From Paenibacillus humicus NBRC 102415 (lineage in GTDB: Bacteria > Bacillota > Bacilli > Paenibacillales > Paenibacillaceae), in NCBI RefSeq assembly GCF_004000905.1, contig NZ_BIMD01000027.1, forward strand, positions 1-64,000: a stretch of 64,000 bases of DNA. The letters run 5' to 3'. The position numbers and the translations under genes are program-made. Every line of letters begins with the position of its first letter. The first letter of the stretch is position 1. Of this stretch, positions 35,055 to 43,448 are shown piece by piece. Under the pieces are notes generated by a model that was given only the letters and a program-made list of their open reading frames with translations, did not search any database and was not told where the DNA came from.

Positions 35055-35108
35055 CGAATGTATGTTCGCATCTGACTCTAGACGTATTATATACCGAATA
35101 TATGTTCC
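35055..35108. promoter_or_regulatory. Two LexA (SOS) boxes in front of the polymerase gene
   Basis: CGAATGTATGTTCG (35055-35068) and CGAATATATGTTCC (35095-35108) each fit the Bacillus DinR/LexA consensus CGAACRNRYGTTYG with one or two mismatches. Between them, on the minus strand, TATAAT (35086-35091) is a likely -10 for the dinB-like operon, so LexA would cover its promoter. The GH13 gene lies in the opposite direction about 250 bases away. Confidence 0.85.
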
Positions 35109-35361
35109 CTATGCAAGGAGAAAAATCATCCAGCTGCCGAAGCCGCGCCGAGGCTGGGAGGACGACGTCCGGCGTCCTTGGAGACGGAGGCTCCCGGAGG
35201 CTCCCGGCAAACTCAGCCTCGCGCTTCCGCTTGCCGGAGGCGCGGCCCTCTCCCTTGTTTGGAAAGCGGATCGGAATGGTATTTTATGTCTGGAGCTGGA
35301 TGTCCGCCTGCCCTATGAGGGCGGTATCCGGCGCAACCAGAACGATCAGGGAGAGATGACG

Positions 35362-37287
35362 ATGCTGCTGGAAGCGGTCTATCACCGGCCCAAGCTGAAC
35401 TGGGCCTACGCGTATGACAGGGAAACGGTGCATCTGCGCCTGCGCACGAAGCGCGGCGACGTCGACCGGGTACAGGCAGCAGCCGGCGACAAGTATGGAT
35501 GGGAGCAGACGGTTACGGACATCGAGCTGCGCCTATTCGCGAGCGACGCCATGTTCGATTATTGGGAAGCGGCGGTCACCCCCGCCTTCCGCCGCCTCCG
35601 CTACGCCTTCAAGCTCTATTCCGGCGGCCGGACGCTCTATAGGACCGAAGCAGGCTTCTTCGAGGAGCTTCCCGACAATCCGCCGGCGCTGTTCGAGTTC
35701 CCCTATTTGAACCCCGCGGATGTGTTCGAGCCCCCCGCCTGGGTGAAGGACGCGGTGTTCTATCAGATCTTCCCCGAACGGTTCGCGAACGGCGATCCGT
35801 CCCTCAACCCGGAAGGAACGCTGCCCTGGGGAGGGGAGCCTACGGAGGAGAGTTTTTTCGGAGGAGACCTCCAGGGAGTGATGGACCGTCTGGACCATCT
35901 GACGGAGCTCGGCGTGAACGCGATTTATTTCACGCCCGTGTTCGAAGCCGAGACCAACCATAAATACGACACGCAGGATTACATGCGGGTCGATCGCCGC
36001 TTCGGCACCAACGCCAAGCTGAAGGAGCTCGTGGACCTCTGCCATGCGCGCGGGATACGCGTGCTGCTGGACGCCGTCTTCAACCATTGCGGACAATCGT
36101 TCGCGCCGTTCGCTGACGTCCTGGAGAACGGGGAGCGCTCCCGCTATGCCGGGTGGTTCCACAGGCGTCCGTGGCCGAGCGGCAGCGGCGGGCTCTCCCC
36201 TTACGAGACCTACGCTTTCGAGCCGCTCATGCCCAAGCTCAACACGGCCCATCCCGAGGTCAAAAAGTACCTGCTGGAGGTCGCGCGGTACTGGATCGAG
36301 GAGATCGGCATCGACGGCTGGCGCCTGGACGTGGCCAACGAGGTCGATCACCGGTTCTGGCGCGAATTCCGTCTGACCGTCAAGGAGGCCAAACCCGATG
36401 CGTACATTCTCGGCGAAATCTGGCATGATTCCATGATGTGGCTGCAGGGCGACCAGTTCGACGCCGTCATGAACTACCCGTTTTCCAGCGCCGTGCTGGA
36501 ATTCTTCGCCCAGGAGGACATCGGGGCCGGCGAATTCGCCGATGCGATCGGCCGCCAGCTGGCCGCCTACCCGCGCCAGGCGACCGAGGCGGCGTTCAAT
36601 CTGCTCGGCAGCCACGACACGCCGCGCCTGCTGACGATATGCGGCGGCAGCGTCCCCAAGATGAAGCTGGCCGCCCTTTTCCTGCTCGCTTATCCCGGCG
36701 CGCCCTGCATTTATTACGGGGACGAGGTCGGCCTCGACGGCGGCGGGGATCCCGGCTGCCGCAAATGCATGGAATGGGATGCCGATCGGCAAAACGCGGA
36801 CCTGCTCGCCTTTTACAAGGCGGCCATCGCCCTGCGCCGCTCCTCTCCCGCGCTGCGGAGCGCCGGACTCCGCTTCCTGCTGGCAGAGCCGGGGGAAGGC
36901 GCGCTCGCCTACGAGCGCAAGGGCGGCGGACAGCGCCTGCTCATCGCGATGAACGCCCGCGGCGGGACGGCGAGCCTGCGGTTCGGCTCGGCGCCTCAGC
37001 ACGGCAGCGATGCCGCTCAGCCTCTTTCCTTCCGCGGGTTCGGCGAGGAGGGCGAAGCCGCGGCTTCGAGCCCTTCGCCCGGACAAGCCGTCCGGCCTGA
37101 AGCCGCCTCGCCGGCGCTCCCGGCAGCTCCGTCGGGGATCGATTCCGCCCGACGAAGTCCCGCTTGGAGGACGCTCCTCTCCAACTTCGAGGAACGCGGT
37201 TCCATCCGGACGGAAAATGGCGGCGGGCTTGCTGTCGAGCTTCCGCCCTACGGCTTCGTCGTCCTGGAGGCAGCAGAGGCGAATTAA
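35362..37287 (+). CDS. GH13 alpha-glycosidase (neopullulanase/cyclomaltodextrinase type)
   Basis: 641-residue cytoplasmic alpha-glucan hydrolase. N-terminal CBM34-like domain about 1-120; barrel with DAVFNH (237-242), GWRLDVANE (nucleophile D323), GEIWH (acid E352) and SHDTPR (D419); C-terminal beta domain from about 505. It degrades cyclodextrins, pullulan or maltodextrins. The ATG at 35362 has GGGAGAG upstream; the frame is open for 100 further codons that cross the dinB promoter and are not coding. Unusually, a Ser/Pro/Ala-rich insertion of about 60 residues (about 555-615) interrupts the C-terminal domain. Confidence 0.92.
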   Translation: MLLEAVYHRPKLNWAYAYDRETVHLRLRTKRGDVDRVQAAAGDKYGWEQTVTDIELRLFASDAMFDYWEAAVTPAFRRLRYAFKLYSGGRTLYRTEAGFFEELPDNPPALFEFPYLNPADVFEPPAWVKDAVFYQIFPERFANGDPSLNPEGTLPWGGEPTEESFFGGDLQGVMDRLDHLTELGVNAIYFTPVFEAETNHKYDTQDYMRVDRRFGTNAKLKELVDLCHARGIRVLLDAVFNHCGQSFAPFADVLENGERSRYAGWFHRRPWPSGSGGLSPYETYAFEPLMPKLNTAHPEVKKYLLEVARYWIEEIGIDGWRLDVANEVDHRFWREFRLTVKEAKPDAYILGEIWHDSMMWLQGDQFDAVMNYPFSSAVLEFFAQEDIGAGEFADAIGRQLAAYPRQATEAAFNLLGSHDTPRLLTICGGSVPKMKLAALFLLAYPGAPCIYYGDEVGLDGGGDPGCRKCMEWDADRQNADLLAFYKAAIALRRSSPALRSAGLRFLLAEPGEGALAYERKGGGQRLLIAMNARGGTASLRFGSAPQHGSDAAQPLSFRGFGEEGEAAASSPSPGQAVRPEAASPALPAAPSGIDSARRSPAWRTLLSNFEERGSIRTENGGGLAVELPPYGFVVLEAAEAN

Positions 37288-37405
37288 GGACCAGGGCATC
37301 CGTCCCCCGGCTCCGTTCCGGCCGGATATTTCCTTCATTTGGAACATTTCCCCTCCATTCACGTCAGTTATACGGAAACTCATTCGAAAGCGGGGGAAAA
37401 ATCAA

Positions 37406-38314
37406 ATGAATCCAATCAAAGCCTTGAAAGCTGCCGCGGCTGCGGCGCTGATCGCGGGAGCGGTCCTGCCGGGCAGCGGCCTGGCCGAAGCGAAAGCGGC
37501 GGCTCCCGCCCCTCTCCTCTTCATCGACGGGCAGGCCCAATCATCCGCTCTCAGCGTAGGCGGACGCATCCTGATCCAGCTCCGCTCCCTTCAGGACCCG
37601 GACTGGCTGACGTACTCGTACGATGCCAAGACTCGCACCGTGCGGGCCGCCAGCAAGGACAGCAGCAAGGTCATCGAGCTGAAGGAGGGCTCCAGGACGG
37701 CGAGCGTCAACGGCAAGCCGGTTCCGCTCGACGTCTCTGTCGTCATCCGGGACGGCAAAACCTATGTGCCGGTCCGGTTCGTAAGCGAGAGCATGGGGGC
37801 TTACGTCTCCTATGACAGCGCCAAGAGCCGCACGGTCGTCCGGACGCCGAAGGGGCAGAAAAGTTATGACGCGCTCATGGGCGGCGATCTCGCTGCGGCC
37901 CGCCAGGCTGCGATCGCCCTTGCAGTCCTCCCGCTGAAGGACCCGCTGGCTGTGGAGGGCGAGGGCTTCTCCGTCACCTACAGCTTCCCGGCAGGCGAAG
38001 CGCTGCGCTACGAGATGGTGTACAAGCAGCTGCTTTCCTCCATTGTCATCGACGCGGATGGTATCGCACAGACCGTCTATCAGAGGAGCGAAATCTACGG
38101 CCAGCCGCCCAAGGAAAAGGGAACCAAGCCGAAAAGCATCGCTCCCGGCTACTACTTCACGGACAATGTCATGGCCGATTATATCTATTACGGCTCCATC
38201 GATTCCAATGGCGAAGCCAAGGAGCTCGAAGCCATCGATCGCGCCAGCCATCCGGAGTACAAGAACAAGGTCATCGTCCCGATCGACGGGGAAAAGCGCA
38301 CGGACGGAAAATAA
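37406..38314 (+). CDS. Secreted stalk-domain (copper amine oxidase N-terminal) protein
   Basis: 302 residues. Signal peptide about 1-33 (ending AEAKAA), then a stalk/copper amine oxidase N-terminal domain (about 36-150) with GRILIQLRSLQ, NGKPVPLDVSVVIRDGKTYV and VPVRFVSESMGA. The C-terminal half (about 155-302) is not recognised. Despite the name these domains do not imply amine oxidase activity; they occur in many Paenibacillus exported proteins. GGGGGA precedes the ATG at 37406. Single gene with a strong terminator. Confidence 0.85.
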   Translation: MNPIKALKAAAAAALIAGAVLPGSGLAEAKAAAPAPLLFIDGQAQSSALSVGGRILIQLRSLQDPDWLTYSYDAKTRTVRAASKDSSKVIELKEGSRTASVNGKPVPLDVSVVIRDGKTYVPVRFVSESMGAYVSYDSAKSRTVVRTPKGQKSYDALMGGDLAAARQAAIALAVLPLKDPLAVEGEGFSVTYSFPAGEALRYEMVYKQLLSSIVIDADGIAQTVYQRSEIYGQPPKEKGTKPKSIAPGYYFTDNVMADYIYYGSIDSNGEAKELEAIDRASHPEYKNKVIVPIDGEKRTDGK

Positions 38315-38332
38315 CTCTTGACGTCCGCAAGC

Positions 38333-38377
38333 AAAAAAGAGCGCCGTCCCTCCTTCGGAAGGGGTGGCGCTCTTTTT
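38333..38377. terminator. Terminator after stalk-domain gene
   Basis: AAAAAAGAGCGCC (38333-38345) pairs with GGCGCTCTTTTT (38366-38377), with an inner hairpin TCCCTCCTTCGGAAGGGG. It also covers the end of the LysR remnant on the other strand. Confidence 0.88.
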
Positions 38378-38745
38378 CACTTTTCGGCCAAGCCGCCGAG
38401 GAAAGCCGCCAGCGCCCGGAAAATCCATTTTCTCGGATGGATGACCAGCTGCAAGTCCAGCCGGATATCGGGATGGTGAAACGGCAGAACGGCGAGCTCG
38501 CCGCTCCCGATCTCCTGAACGGCTGCCATTGCAGGCAGCAGGCAAAGGCCCGAGCCGGCTTTTACGATCCGCTTGATCGCCTCGGGGTTGGACAGCTCCA
38601 GGCCGATGCGGCAGGTTCCGGCTCAGAATTTCTTCCTCCCGCGCCGTCTGCAGCGTGATCGACAAGCCGGGATACCGTTCCCGGATTCCATGGAGATGCG
38701 GAGGGAGATAATAGGCCGCCAACGTGTCCGCAGATAAGTCAGATC
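38377..38745 (-). pseudogene. LysR-family regulator remnant
   Basis: On the minus strand, near 38740-38620, a frame reads DTLAAYYLPPHLHGIRERYP, the start of a LysR substrate-binding domain. After a frame change and a loss of about 90 residues the C-terminal end follows (CRIGLELSNPEAIKRIV, KAGSGLCLLPAMAAVQEIG), stopping at 38377. No helix-turn-helix sequence is found upstream. The gene is therefore dead: N-terminal domain lost, internal deletion and frameshift. Confidence 0.75.
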
Positions 38746-38856
38746 CACGTTCATCCACCCTGTCATCATCAATAATCGATTCCGGCAGGGCCATCTGCCC
38801 TCCGAGACGCTCCGTCTGCCGATGACCCCGGTCTCTCCGGAGCTGATTCCCGGCTT

Positions 38857-39450
38857 TCACTTCTTGGGATAAATCCGTTCCCCCCGCTCAAGCATGTCCG
38901 CGAACGCGAGGATGCGGGCCGCTCTCGTCTCCGGCTTTTGGGCCTGATGGACGCGGTACAGCATCGCGTACCGGTTCCGGCTGTCCAGCCCGGCGAAAAA
39001 ATCCCGGGCCGCCGGCCGCCGTTCCAGCTCCGCCGCGAAATCCCCCGGCATCTCCATGCGGCTTTGGCTCTCGTAAGCCTTGTCCCACCGGCCGCTGCGG
39101 CGCGCTTCGTCGACCGCCTCCAGGCCGGGCGGCCGCATCCGCCCTTCGGCGATGAGCCGCTCCGCCTTGTCGCGGTTGATCCGCGACCAGACGCTCCCGG
39201 AGCGGCGCGGCGTGAAATGCTGCAGCCAGCCGTCCTCGTCCGCCTTCTCCTTGCGGCTGTCGATCCACCCCCAGCGCAAGGCGCATTCCAGAGCTTCCTC
39301 GTACGCAATCGAATGCTCCGCGGCTCCTTTTTTGGCGATCCGCAGCCTGATGCCGGACGATTCCCCGTGGAACTCTTCCAGCCAGGCGTCAAATTGAGCC
39401 GCATCGGCGAACGTCAGGATCGGCTTCCCCAGTCCTTTTTGTTCCGGCAT
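38857..39450 (-). CDS. YdeI/OmpD-associated family protein
   Basis: 197 residues. It carries the family pattern SSGIRLRIAKKG, EEALECALRWGWIDSRKE, FTPRRSGSVWSRINRDKAERL and, near the C-terminus, MPGDFAAEL. The molecular role is not established; E. coli YdeI is linked to stress tolerance. The ATG at 39450 has AAGGAGGGG upstream; the frame is open for 207 more codons that only shadow other sequence. A LysR remnant lies directly downstream. Confidence 0.87.
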   Translation of the reverse strand: MPEQKGLGKPILTFADAAQFDAWLEEFHGESSGIRLRIAKKGAAEHSIAYEEALECALRWGWIDSRKEKADEDGWLQHFTPRRSGSVWSRINRDKAERLIAEGRMRPPGLEAVDEARRSGRWDKAYESQSRMEMPGDFAAELERRPAARDFFAGLDSRNRYAMLYRVHQAQKPETRAARILAFADMLERGERIYPKK

Positions 39451-39572
39451 GCCTGCCCCTCCTTTTCCAAGGTAATCTCCATGAATATCCAATTGACGTG
39501 CAGCCGTCCCTTCGCGGCCGTCTCTATGGAACGGGGGGACAGCTCCCTCCCCTCTCCCAGCCCGTTCAGCAG

Positions 39573-40088
39573 CTACCGCCGCCTCTCTTCCCCGCCGCAG
39601 TCGATCACGGTGCCGTACGGATCCGGCTGCTCCGCGCTCCGGAGGGGGACCTTGCGGCCGCCCCAGCGGGTGTTCAGAATGACGAGATGCAGCATGACGA
39701 GCCCGATGAAGAAATGATAAACGTTGGCATAGATCGTATTGGTGTAAATATTCAAAGCTCCGAACTCTGGAATGAGATCCAGATGAGCGGTCTTGCGGCG
39801 GATATAAGCCGCGTCGAGCAGGAGCAGGACGATCAGCGCCAATCCTGACAGCGCATTCTGAGCGGACCGGCCCCGGGTCGCCGCGGCGCTTCCGCGCAGG
39901 AGCCTGGCGGTCAGCAGCAGCAGCAAAGGATAGAACAAGAAGACGAAGAAGAGCGGAATCAAGCCGGGATTGCCGTTGCCCGAAAGGCCTCTGCCCGGCT
40001 CCAGCCTCAGCGTAAAGAGATGAACGAACACGACCGCTGCCAGCGCAAGCACGAATCCGATTCCGGTCCAAGCCGCTCTTGCCTTCAC
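39573..40088 (-). CDS. Four-helix membrane protein of unknown function
   Basis: 171 residues with about four hydrophobic segments (near 8-27, 42-62, 82-97 and 120-142) and a charged C-terminus. The family is not recognised. The GTG at 40088 is preferred because GGGAGGGG lies six bases upstream; the longer frame to 40193 begins with unsupported sequence. It is tandem with the YdeI-like gene (123-base gap) on the minus strand. Nothing suggests a substrate or partner. Confidence 0.65.
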   Translation of the reverse strand: MKARAAWTGIGFVLALAAVVFVHLFTLRLEPGRGLSGNGNPGLIPLFFVFLFYPLLLLLTARLLRGSAAATRGRSAQNALSGLALIVLLLLDAAYIRRKTAHLDLIPEFGALNIYTNTIYANVYHFFIGLVMLHLVILNTRWGGRKVPLRSAEQPDPYGTVIDCGGEERRR

Positions 40089-40238
40089 AGAATCCCCTCC
40101 CGCCTTATCATGCCACAAAAATTTCCAGGAGGATAGACCGCTCCTGACTTCCGCTCCCGCGCCGCTGCCCATGGACTGGACTGTACTGTACACGGACGTC
40201 CGGCAATGCCATCATCGCCTTCCGTCTCGACCAGGAAT

Positions 40239-40292
40239 AAAAAAACAGGTCCGGGACGCTCCATGGAGCGAACGGGCCTGTTCCGGATATTT
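40239..40292. terminator. Terminator-like hairpin downstream of the STAS-like gene
   Basis: AACAGG (40244-40249) pairs with CCTGTT (40277-40282), with an inner palindrome GCTCCATGGAGC (40258-40269). A/T runs stand on both sides, so it may act on either strand. Confidence 0.7.
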
Positions 40293-40354
40293 TTTTCGCC
40301 ATCCGCCGATTCAAGCCTGGATGCCCCGCAGGGCTGCTAGGCCCTTCCCGGCAA

Positions 40355-40726
40355 TCAGGCTTTTTCAATCAAATACTGCAGCGCTTCTTCATAGGAGGAC
40401 CAATGCGTTTCGGTCGAATGCTGCGATTCCGCAGCCGCGCGGCGCAGCTGAAGCTCGGTGATCTTGCTGGCGACGACGACAGCCGCCGCGCTCAAGCCCG
40501 CAGCCTTGATATCGCGTTGATGCTCCACCAGCCGCTCCCTCGCCGCCGGAGTGAACGCCTTCATCTCCCGCATGTCGACGACAAGGCTGAAATCGTTCAT
40601 GCCCTCGTCCTTCACCATTTGCAGCAGTTCCGCATTGATGGCATCGACTTCCTCCGGAGCGACGTTGCCAGCCCATACGATTTCCAGGATGCGCTTGGCT
40701 TTGTGAATGATTTTGACGGAACTCAT
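40355..40726 (-). CDS. STAS/SpoIIAA-like small protein
   Basis: 123 residues with alternating strand and helix pattern. The segment ILEIVWAGNVAPEEVDAINAELLQMV followed by FSLVVDMREMKAFTPAARERL resembles the SpoIIAA-like/STAS fold, where a regulatory serine or a ligand pocket sits after the central strand. No canonical DxSG(T/V) phosphorylation motif is visible, so an anti-sigma antagonist role is not supported. AAGAGGTGG precedes the ATG. The gene stands alone. Confidence 0.6.
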   Translation of the reverse strand: MSSVKIIHKAKRILEIVWAGNVAPEEVDAINAELLQMVKDEGMNDFSLVVDMREMKAFTPAARERLVEHQRDIKAAGLSAAAVVVASKITELQLRRAAAESQHSTETHWSSYEEALQYLIEKA

Positions 40727-40831
40727 GATCCACCTCTTGGCTGAATTTGTCCTCTTCTACCGACATCTTTATTAACGGAAGATCCGGTTCAAATAATTAG
40801 GTCTTTTTACCCATGAGTTTAAAGAAAAGTA

Positions 40832-40862
40832 AAAGCCGCCTATCCAGGGGAAAGGCGGCTTC
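40832..40862 (-). terminator. Terminator of the mannosidase operon
   Basis: AAGCCGCCT (40833-40841) pairs with AGGCGGCTT (40853-40861). On the minus strand it is followed by TTTACTTTTCTTT, just after the last gene of the glycan operon. Confidence 0.75.
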
Positions 40863-40873
40863 TCCTCATCCAT

Positions 40874-43357
40874 TCAACTCCATGCCAACGTGATCCGGAC
40901 GCCGGTCGGCCGGCCGGGATGCCGAAGAAGCAGCGTGGACGATGCGGAATCGAATACGGTCTCCACGGAGAGCTCATCGGCGGCTCCGGCTCCATCCAGG
41001 CCGGATAATCCGGCAGAGCCGGACGCTTCCCCCGACGTTTCCCCGGATGCTCCATCATCGGCCGGCTCAGCCGATGCCCGGGCGGGACGGAAAGGGACCC
41101 GCAGCCTTGTGCTCACCAGGATGCCGGCCGGCGCCTCCGACACATAGGAGAAGACGGAGCCTTCCCGGCGCTCGTCCCGGATGCGCGACGAGCTGGCAAG
41201 CAGCGCGGCCGCGCAGCCGCCGGCCTCTCCGGCATTACGGCCTCCTCCCTCCGGCGCAGAGCCCGCAGAAGCTTCGGCGCTTGCGCCGGCATAGCTCAGG
41301 TCATAGAGCAGGCAATTCTCGCCCGGCGCCAGCTCGACCCGCTGCAGAACGGGCAGATCGGCTTCGAACAGATCGATGAACGATCCTTGAAGCACCGCCG
41401 CCGTGGCGGCCTCCCTGCCTGTCGCGGGCGCGGCAGCCGCCTCCTCATTGAATCCTGCCGTACTTGCTCCAGCTGCAATCTCAGCCTCTGCTGCAATCTC
41501 AGCCTCTGCCGCATTCGCCCCTGCCGCTCCATCCGATCCCGCCGCTTCCTCCTCGTCCAGCGCATGCGCGATCACATACGGGCCGCGCTGGATGCGCAGC
41601 ATGCCGCTTTCCCTGTACTCATCCGCTTCTCCGCGCAGCTCCAGCGCGCGCCGGATCGAGGCGAGCACCTTCTCCGCGCCTTCCGGGGAACGGGACAGCC
41701 CCGCCGGATGGGACCTCAGATACAGAACCGCTCCATCTCCGACGGCATGCTCTCCTTCCTCCGGATTTCTCCCGAGCCCCATCGACTCGAACAAATGCTC
41801 CTCGGGACGCTCATAGATGCGGCTGCCGGCTCCCCGGTTCCACCACTCGCTGACGCGATGGAACGGATCCGAGCCGTCGCCGGCATAGACCAGCACGCCG
41901 CCCTCGCGCACCCACTGGCCGAGCGCCTGATGGATGCCGGGATGCTCCGGCTTCATGAATTCGTAGCTGAGCAGCAGCACCCGGTAGCCCTCCAGATAAC
42001 CGGGGAAGGTCAACACGTTGTCCAGCTGGACAGGGCGAAGAGGAATGCCCTTCTTCACCGGCGGCAGCGCCAGCCCGTAGAACGCCGACCAGTCGAGCAG
42101 CTCCTGCTGCCGCTCCGTCAGGGCGCCTGCGGCTGCGGTGCCGTCGTAGTTGAAGCCCTCTCCCTCATCGCCCTCCGCCAGAACGTCGCCGCGCTGGTAC
42201 ATGGCCGAGTTGGCGAGGCAGAGCCCGATGCCGCCCGTTTCCGCAGCCTCTCCGCCGTCAGCCCCCGACACCTCGTCGTGGTTATGCATGTCGCGCAGCA
42301 CGTTCATGACCGTCAGCAGAACGGTGGCGTACCCGCCGGGAATCGTCTCCTTGCCCTTCCCGTCCTCGGTCGGGTAGGGAAGCTCGAACACCCGCCAGGG
42401 CCAAGGACAGACCTCGTACCGGCTGACCCCGGGATGCAGCAGCGAGGCGGCTACCGTCGCCCGGTAGTTGCGGCGGTAGTCGCTCCAGCTGTAGCGCGGA
42501 TTGTCTTCGATCGGATCATGCAGGAACCACATCTCCCGCCCCGTTCCGCGCGTAAGCTCCTGCATGATGCCGTACTCCAGGTACGCCGTCTCGAACGTCC
42601 GCTCGCGGCGGACTCCCTTGTAGACGTTGGCCGTGCGCGCCGTTCCGGTCCAGATCTGGGCGATGAAGCCGTCGCAGGCCGGCATCGAGACGAGCAGCGC
42701 CTCGGGACTGACGATCCGCCACTGCGTGTAGTTGATCAGGCTGTGCGTCGGCACGTAGAACCGGACCCTCCGTCCGTAGGCGACGAGGGAGTACTCCTTC
42801 ATTTCGCTGCAGATCCGGTCGAGAGCGCGGTAATACATCGCCGCCTTCAGCTTGGAGGCGCGGTACTGGGCATCCGGCGAGGAATGCGGCTCCTGCCACT
42901 CCTCCCCGTAATAGTTCAGCCATTCCCGCTTGAACGCCTCCTCGTAGCCCGCCTGCGCCCAGAACTCCGGCTCCTCCAGATGGATCGCCTCGACGCCGCA
43001 GTCGATCGCCTTCTTGATCTGCGCGGCCAGGTAGTCGGCGAACGAGATCGTCGGCACCATGTACGGCACATCCTTGCCATGCAGCAGACGACTGCCGGAG
43101 GACTCCGTCTGCGCTTCATCCCAATGCTCCCGGCCGTCGAAGCGGCCGTACAGATAATCCTGGTACTCTCCCCAGGAGACGCCGGTCATGAGATGGATGC
43201 TGTAGCCGGCTTTCTTCCACCCTTCGATCCGCCGGGACAGATCCTCCGAGATGCCGTACACCATGACGAAGTCGGTACGCAGATCATACTTCGGCCCGTA
43301 CGGACGGGATTCCTGGAATCCCGTCCACTCCTGCCTTTCCTGCCCGTTCCGGTTCAA
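40874..43357 (-). CDS. Unrecognised 827-residue putative glycosidase
   Basis: No confident family. Residues about 25-400 look like a TIM-barrel: FVMVYGISEDLSRRIEGWKK, HLMTGVSWGEY, then CGVEAIHLEEPEFWAQAGYE with clustered glutamates that could be catalytic. Residues about 440-560 resemble the glutamine-amidotransferase-like domain of GH42 beta-galactosidases (REGGVLVYAGDGSDPF). The C-terminal third contains Ala/Glu-rich spacers (AAEAEIAAEAEIA; DDGASGETSGEASGSAG). There is no signal peptide, so it should act inside the cell. As last gene after a GH38 enzyme, two permeases and a binding protein, it probably processes the imported oligosaccharide. Gene reality is certain; function is inferred. 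Confidence 0.7.
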   Translation of the reverse strand: MNRNGQERQEWTGFQESRPYGPKYDLRTDFVMVYGISEDLSRRIEGWKKAGYSIHLMTGVSWGEYQDYLYGRFDGREHWDEAQTESSGSRLLHGKDVPYMVPTISFADYLAAQIKKAIDCGVEAIHLEEPEFWAQAGYEEAFKREWLNYYGEEWQEPHSSPDAQYRASKLKAAMYYRALDRICSEMKEYSLVAYGRRVRFYVPTHSLINYTQWRIVSPEALLVSMPACDGFIAQIWTGTARTANVYKGVRRERTFETAYLEYGIMQELTRGTGREMWFLHDPIEDNPRYSWSDYRRNYRATVAASLLHPGVSRYEVCPWPWRVFELPYPTEDGKGKETIPGGYATVLLTVMNVLRDMHNHDEVSGADGGEAAETGGIGLCLANSAMYQRGDVLAEGDEGEGFNYDGTAAAGALTERQQELLDWSAFYGLALPPVKKGIPLRPVQLDNVLTFPGYLEGYRVLLLSYEFMKPEHPGIHQALGQWVREGGVLVYAGDGSDPFHRVSEWWNRGAGSRIYERPEEHLFESMGLGRNPEEGEHAVGDGAVLYLRSHPAGLSRSPEGAEKVLASIRRALELRGEADEYRESGMLRIQRGPYVIAHALDEEEAAGSDGAAGANAAEAEIAAEAEIAAGASTAGFNEEAAAAPATGREAATAAVLQGSFIDLFEADLPVLQRVELAPGENCLLYDLSYAGASAEASAGSAPEGGGRNAGEAGGCAAALLASSSRIRDERREGSVFSYVSEAPAGILVSTRLRVPFRPARASAEPADDGASGETSGEASGSAGLSGLDGAGAADELSVETVFDSASSTLLLRHPGRPTGVRITLAWS
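41472..41507. repeat. Perfect 18-bp tandem duplication inside the 827-residue gene
   Basis: GCTGCAATCTCAGCCTCT occurs twice in direct succession, encoding the AEAEIA repeat of the Ala/Glu-rich spacer. A recent slippage event in a linker is the simplest explanation. Confidence 0.85.
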
Positions 43358-43448
43358 ATTCGCCCGTCCCCTTTCCAGCTGCGGTTTCTAGCCCGCCCGC
43401 AGCCTTTCCCGTACGTCTCCGGCTTCCCCGCGCCTTGCGGACTCAGGG

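Noticed and set aside
33752-35359. 535-residue plus-strand frame opposite the Y-family polymerase
   Set aside because: Antisense shadow crossing the LexA boxes.
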